The position numbers were made by a program, and so were the translations under genes. Below, piece by piece: positions 61,801 to 64,000 of a stretch of 64,000 nt of DNA; within the stretch, counting starts at the first letter, position 1, and each line of letters opens with the position of its first letter. The DNA lies in NCBI RefSeq assembly GCF_905147365.1, contig NC_056416.1, positions 20,001 to 84,000 of the forward strand. Reading direction: 5' to 3'. The DNA comes from Aricia agestis (lineage: Eukaryota > Arthropoda > Insecta > Lepidoptera > Lycaenidae). The notes beneath the pieces are model-generated. The model saw nothing but the letters and a program-made list of their open reading frames with translations, did not search any database and was not told the origin of the DNA.

Positions 61801-62295
61801 CGCGCGCGCCGGCGTCGTGCGCCGCCCACAGCCCGCAGCACAGCAGCACCAGCACGCCCGTCAGCAGCGCCTCCACCACCGCTGCCGCCGCCGGGCTCAC
61901 CGTGCCGGCCGCCGTGCCGCCCACCGCCGCGCCTGCCGCGCCCGCCGCGAACGCCGCTGGCGCCAGCGCCATCAGCGCCGCGAAGCCGAGCGTTGCGCCC
62001 AGCAGCTGCGCCAGCACGTAGAGCGGCGCGGCGGCGGCGGGCAGGCGGCGGTCGAGCAGCGCGGCCAGCGTCACGGCGGGGTTCATGTGCGCGCCGGACG
62101 CCGCGCCGAACGCCTCCACGTTGGCGACGATGACGAAGCCGAATGCGAGCGCGGGGTGCGCCAGCGGCGGCGGCCGGCCGTCCTTGGGCAGCAGCGCCGC
62201 CACGCCCAGCAACACCAGCAGCGCCGTCGCTACGAGCTCGGCGAGCGCCGCGCGCCACCAGCGCCGCACCCACCCGCTCACCCCCTTAGTTGCGT
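58818..62295 (-). CDS. Aquaporin (MIP family), entomoglyceroporin-like; N-terminal exon missing
   Basis: Minus-strand exons 61,745-62,295, 61,161-61,241 and 58,818-58,958, joined by GT-AG introns (61,242-61,744; 58,959-61,160). Exon a: KGVSGWVRRWWRAALAELVA, membrane helices, first loop SGAHMNPAVTLAALL. Exon b: second loop GEMTGASLNPARSFAPALLQ. Exon c: VYWVGPLGGSALATLLHRYA and tail to TGA. The NPA-type loops and HW-VYWVGPLGG order define a water/glycerol channel in the plasma membrane. Aligned to AQP1, the selectivity filter reads F/I/A/R: the His of water-specific channels is Ile and Cys is Ala, as expected for a wider pore. Exon a begins at an acceptor (TTTCAG) in phase 2, so at least one upstream exon with the start Met is unidentified. 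Very Ala-rich, GC-rich coding. Confidence 0.88.
59131..59300 (+). mobile_element. Helitron-type 5' end in aquaporin intron
   Basis: TCCATACTAATATTATAAAT followed by ACGAAAGTGTGTCTCTCCGT and AACCGATTTTGCTGAAAGG, the same 5' terminus as the Helitrons at 29-30.7 kb. The 3' end was not located. Confidence 0.55.
60018..60525. repeat. Palindrome split by a MITE
   Basis: Inner arms 60,064-60,117 and 60,144-60,200 (GAAAAGCAAATTGTGCCAAA and complement) extend outward through GATAAAATTCTAT and GAAGAAAACGACAGAAATAA. The right arm is interrupted exactly by the MITE at 60,236-60,494 and resumes with TAGATTATTTCTGTCGTTTT. Confidence 0.8.
60236..60494. mobile_element. 259-bp palindromic MITE flanked by TA, copy 2
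   Basis: CAGGGTGTAACAAAAATAAG ... CTTATTTTTGTTACACACTG with TA on both sides. Same family, near-same length and same arm order as the element at 50,630. Its insertion into a palindrome arm allows the pre-insertion site to be read. Confidence 0.85.
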
Positions 62296-64000
62296 CTGAA
62301 ACGTGATTGACGATTGTAGTATGGACGTTTTTTAAACGAAGATCGATAAGCTTAAATCTGTGACGTCACGTTGCGGTTCAATCGGAGAATCACCTCGGAG
62401 GGGCTAGAGATCGAATGTTGTAGAGTTTTATACATTGATATTGAATATTGATAAAGTTCTTATTACAATCGTCATCGAGGCAAAGACTTCCAAAGTGAAA
62501 TGCTTCGTGTTCAGGAATGCCAGGCGTTCTTTATCCTTCATAATCCCCCCCTCCCCTCCTAGTCATAAGCTGACGACGCGACGCCCTTTTGAGCGTTAAT
62601 AAGAAATCATCAAGCTGCGGTGAATTTTAATTCGGACCGATCTAACATTTACATTCGGCGATATAATGGTTCCACAAGTAAATAGCGGAAATATTCGCCG
62701 AATAATTAAAATATATAATGATCTCTAACACGTCGCCATAATTTCCTGTCAATTAAACGTAAGTACGTCTCGTCTTAAGCCTTACTTCCTGCGCCCCGAA
62801 AAAGTAACGCCCGATTATAAGGTAGGTAGTTAATTAGTTGGAACTCGAACACCGACTGATTTATTTAAAATCGAGCGCACCGGCGCGGCGCGGCGCGATA
62901 TAAATTCGTCGAAAACAAGCTCGTAGAGTAGGTGTACGGGTGTTTGTGTCCCTGCGGCCGGCGGCGGGGGCCCACGAGATCGAGTCCGGCTCGATATATC
63001 GAGCCCGGCGCGACGATCGCGGGCCGCGGGCGACTGGTATTTTGAGATAATGAAGTAGCAGCGTCTGCCAAGATTCTTTTTAAATAAAATTTGGACGCAT
63101 CATTTTAATAATATCTAGCGACAATCATAATACACCAATAAACGGGCCCACGTGTTAACGAAACGCTACCGCGCGTGGGCTCGGCGGCCCTCCGCGTCGC
63201 CCGTCGGCAGCGCGGGCTTCCGAAAGCCGAAAATAAACAATATGTTTGTAAACAACTCATCGGACGCGACGGAACGTTCCGGGGAGGGGGCCGCGGGCGG
63301 CCCGGGGCGGGCTCGACTAGCGGGACGATACACTGGGCGATGCCGACCCCGGCGGAGAGTACTGACCGTCGTTGGGCATGTGTGCGACTCGGAGTCCGCG
63401 GCGTGTAGTGGTGCGAGCGTCGCGGATCGCGCACTGCGGGCTACTGCCGGCGCGCACGCCGCGTCCGCTGCCGCCCGGCCCGCGCGCCCCACGCGCCGCC
63501 CCAGCCTCGCACCCTCCTCGTGCTACGTTCTCTCCGAGGCGCCCCGACTCGGCTGCCCCGGCCCGCCCGGCCGGCTGTTTGTCCGGAACGGGACCTCCCG
63601 GGGATCGTGTAGCTTTTCAAACGTTATCGCAGTCGCAGACGTGAGATGATCAGGTGACGCCGCGCCGTGATGTGCGCCCCCGACTCGGCCGAAGGTTCGA
63701 GTGTATTTACCGGGGCAGACGTACACGGTAGGACTGATTCGTTATCTCAGTAGCTTCACCGACTGTTTGTCGCGGTGACGGGTTCAATATTTGCGTAGCG
63801 CGATGACGAGCGACGAGGACTACGGTCATATTGATCTAGTCTACTATCGAATACACGAGTAAATAATAATAATATGTTATTATTATTGTTATTAACTCTA
63901 TAGAAGATAGAAGTAGGCCAGGGAGTCCAGGGACTAGGAACCCTACTATATATAAGTTACTATATGCTAGGAACTCCGATCGACGAATACGAGCTCCGGA
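62296..64000. other. CpG-rich region upstream of the aquaporin exons, no gene assigned
   Basis: From ~62,860 to ~63,660 the sequence is strongly GC- and CpG-rich, including TCGATATATCGAGCC and a TGTTTGTAAACAA word at 63,243. Long overlapping frames on both strands follow from composition. It could hold the missing first exon and promoter of the aquaporin or the 5' end of another gene to the right; I could not choose. 63,880-64,000 is AT-rich. Confidence 0.4.

Noticed and set aside
61638..62299. Second long frames over the main aquaporin exon on both strands
   Set aside because: Arg- or Ser-rich shadows; the NPA-containing frame is the real one.
62865..63071. MADAATSLSQNT frame as the missing first aquaporin exon
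   Set aside because: Upstream and in the right strand, but no GT donor in the needed phase 1 was evident near the start; left unassigned.
63152..63649. 165-codon frame near the right end of the window
   Set aside because: CpG-rich DNA with overlapping frames on both strands and no recognisable domain.

Overview
This window looks like one chromosome end (subtelomere plus adjoining unique DNA) of a lepidopteran, i.e. a moth or butterfly. The evidence is long perfect arrays of the insect telomere repeat (TTAGG)n, read here as CCTAA on the + strand. Inside the arrays are R1-clade telomere-targeted non-LTR retrotransposons of the SART/TRAS type. The rest carries Helitron ends and short dispersed repeats typical of Lepidoptera. 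The CCTAA orientation fits a left chromosome arm, with the true end at or beyond position 1. Genes are eukaryotic and intron-containing.

Positions 1-21,690 are subtelomere. Two blocks of a ~380-bp satellite (1-2,582 and 5,481-8,012; the first has an 1,159-bp higher-order period) alternate with telomeric arrays. Each satellite block runs into a plus-strand element (2,583-4,189; 8,013-10,324). That element has a short C-terminal coding tail, an AATAAA signal, an A-run, a long G-poor A/C-rich array and a poly(A) abutting (CCTAA)n. Four minus-strand SART-like insertions follow the opposite orientation: two ~0.7-kb pieces with the same 5' end (4,605-5,316; 20,314-21,026), an element with ORF1 but no ORF2 (10,554-13,746), and a full-length element with intact ORF1 and ORF2 (14,010-20,184). 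The gag-only element and the fixed-end short element resemble, in organisation only, the division of labour among Drosophila telomere elements (HeT-A gag-only, TART with RT).

Positions 21,690-31,300 are gene-free, repeat-rich DNA. They hold a 1.86-kb hAT-like element with 8-bp target duplications (its empty site is visible in a paralogous repeat at ~47.1 kb), a TTAGG-containing 15-bp minisatellite, a GC-rich repeat island, and nested Helitrons in opposite orientation.

Positions 31,328-42,959 carry a three-exon coilin-like gene on the + strand. Its 8.9-kb first intron has filled with a decayed CR1-like retroelement, MITEs and large foldback elements. A decayed LTR element (LTR plus gag-like ORFs) lies at ~44.3-46.6 kb. 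An apparently intact DNA transposon with 36-bp inverted repeats and a two-exon transposase of the DUF7869/Sola-like kind lies at 47,143-49,564. A second hAT-like element lies at 51,140-52,740.

The clearest host gene is UBE2S (53,326-56,403, +, two exons), the APC/C chain-elongating E2 enzyme. On the minus strand at 58,818-62,295 is an aquaporin gene with both NPA-type loops. At least its first exon lies outside the recognised part. The window ends in a CpG-rich stretch without a recognised gene. UBE2S and the aquaporin converge with about 2.4 kb between their stop codons, and both have very GC-rich exons set in AT-rich repeats.
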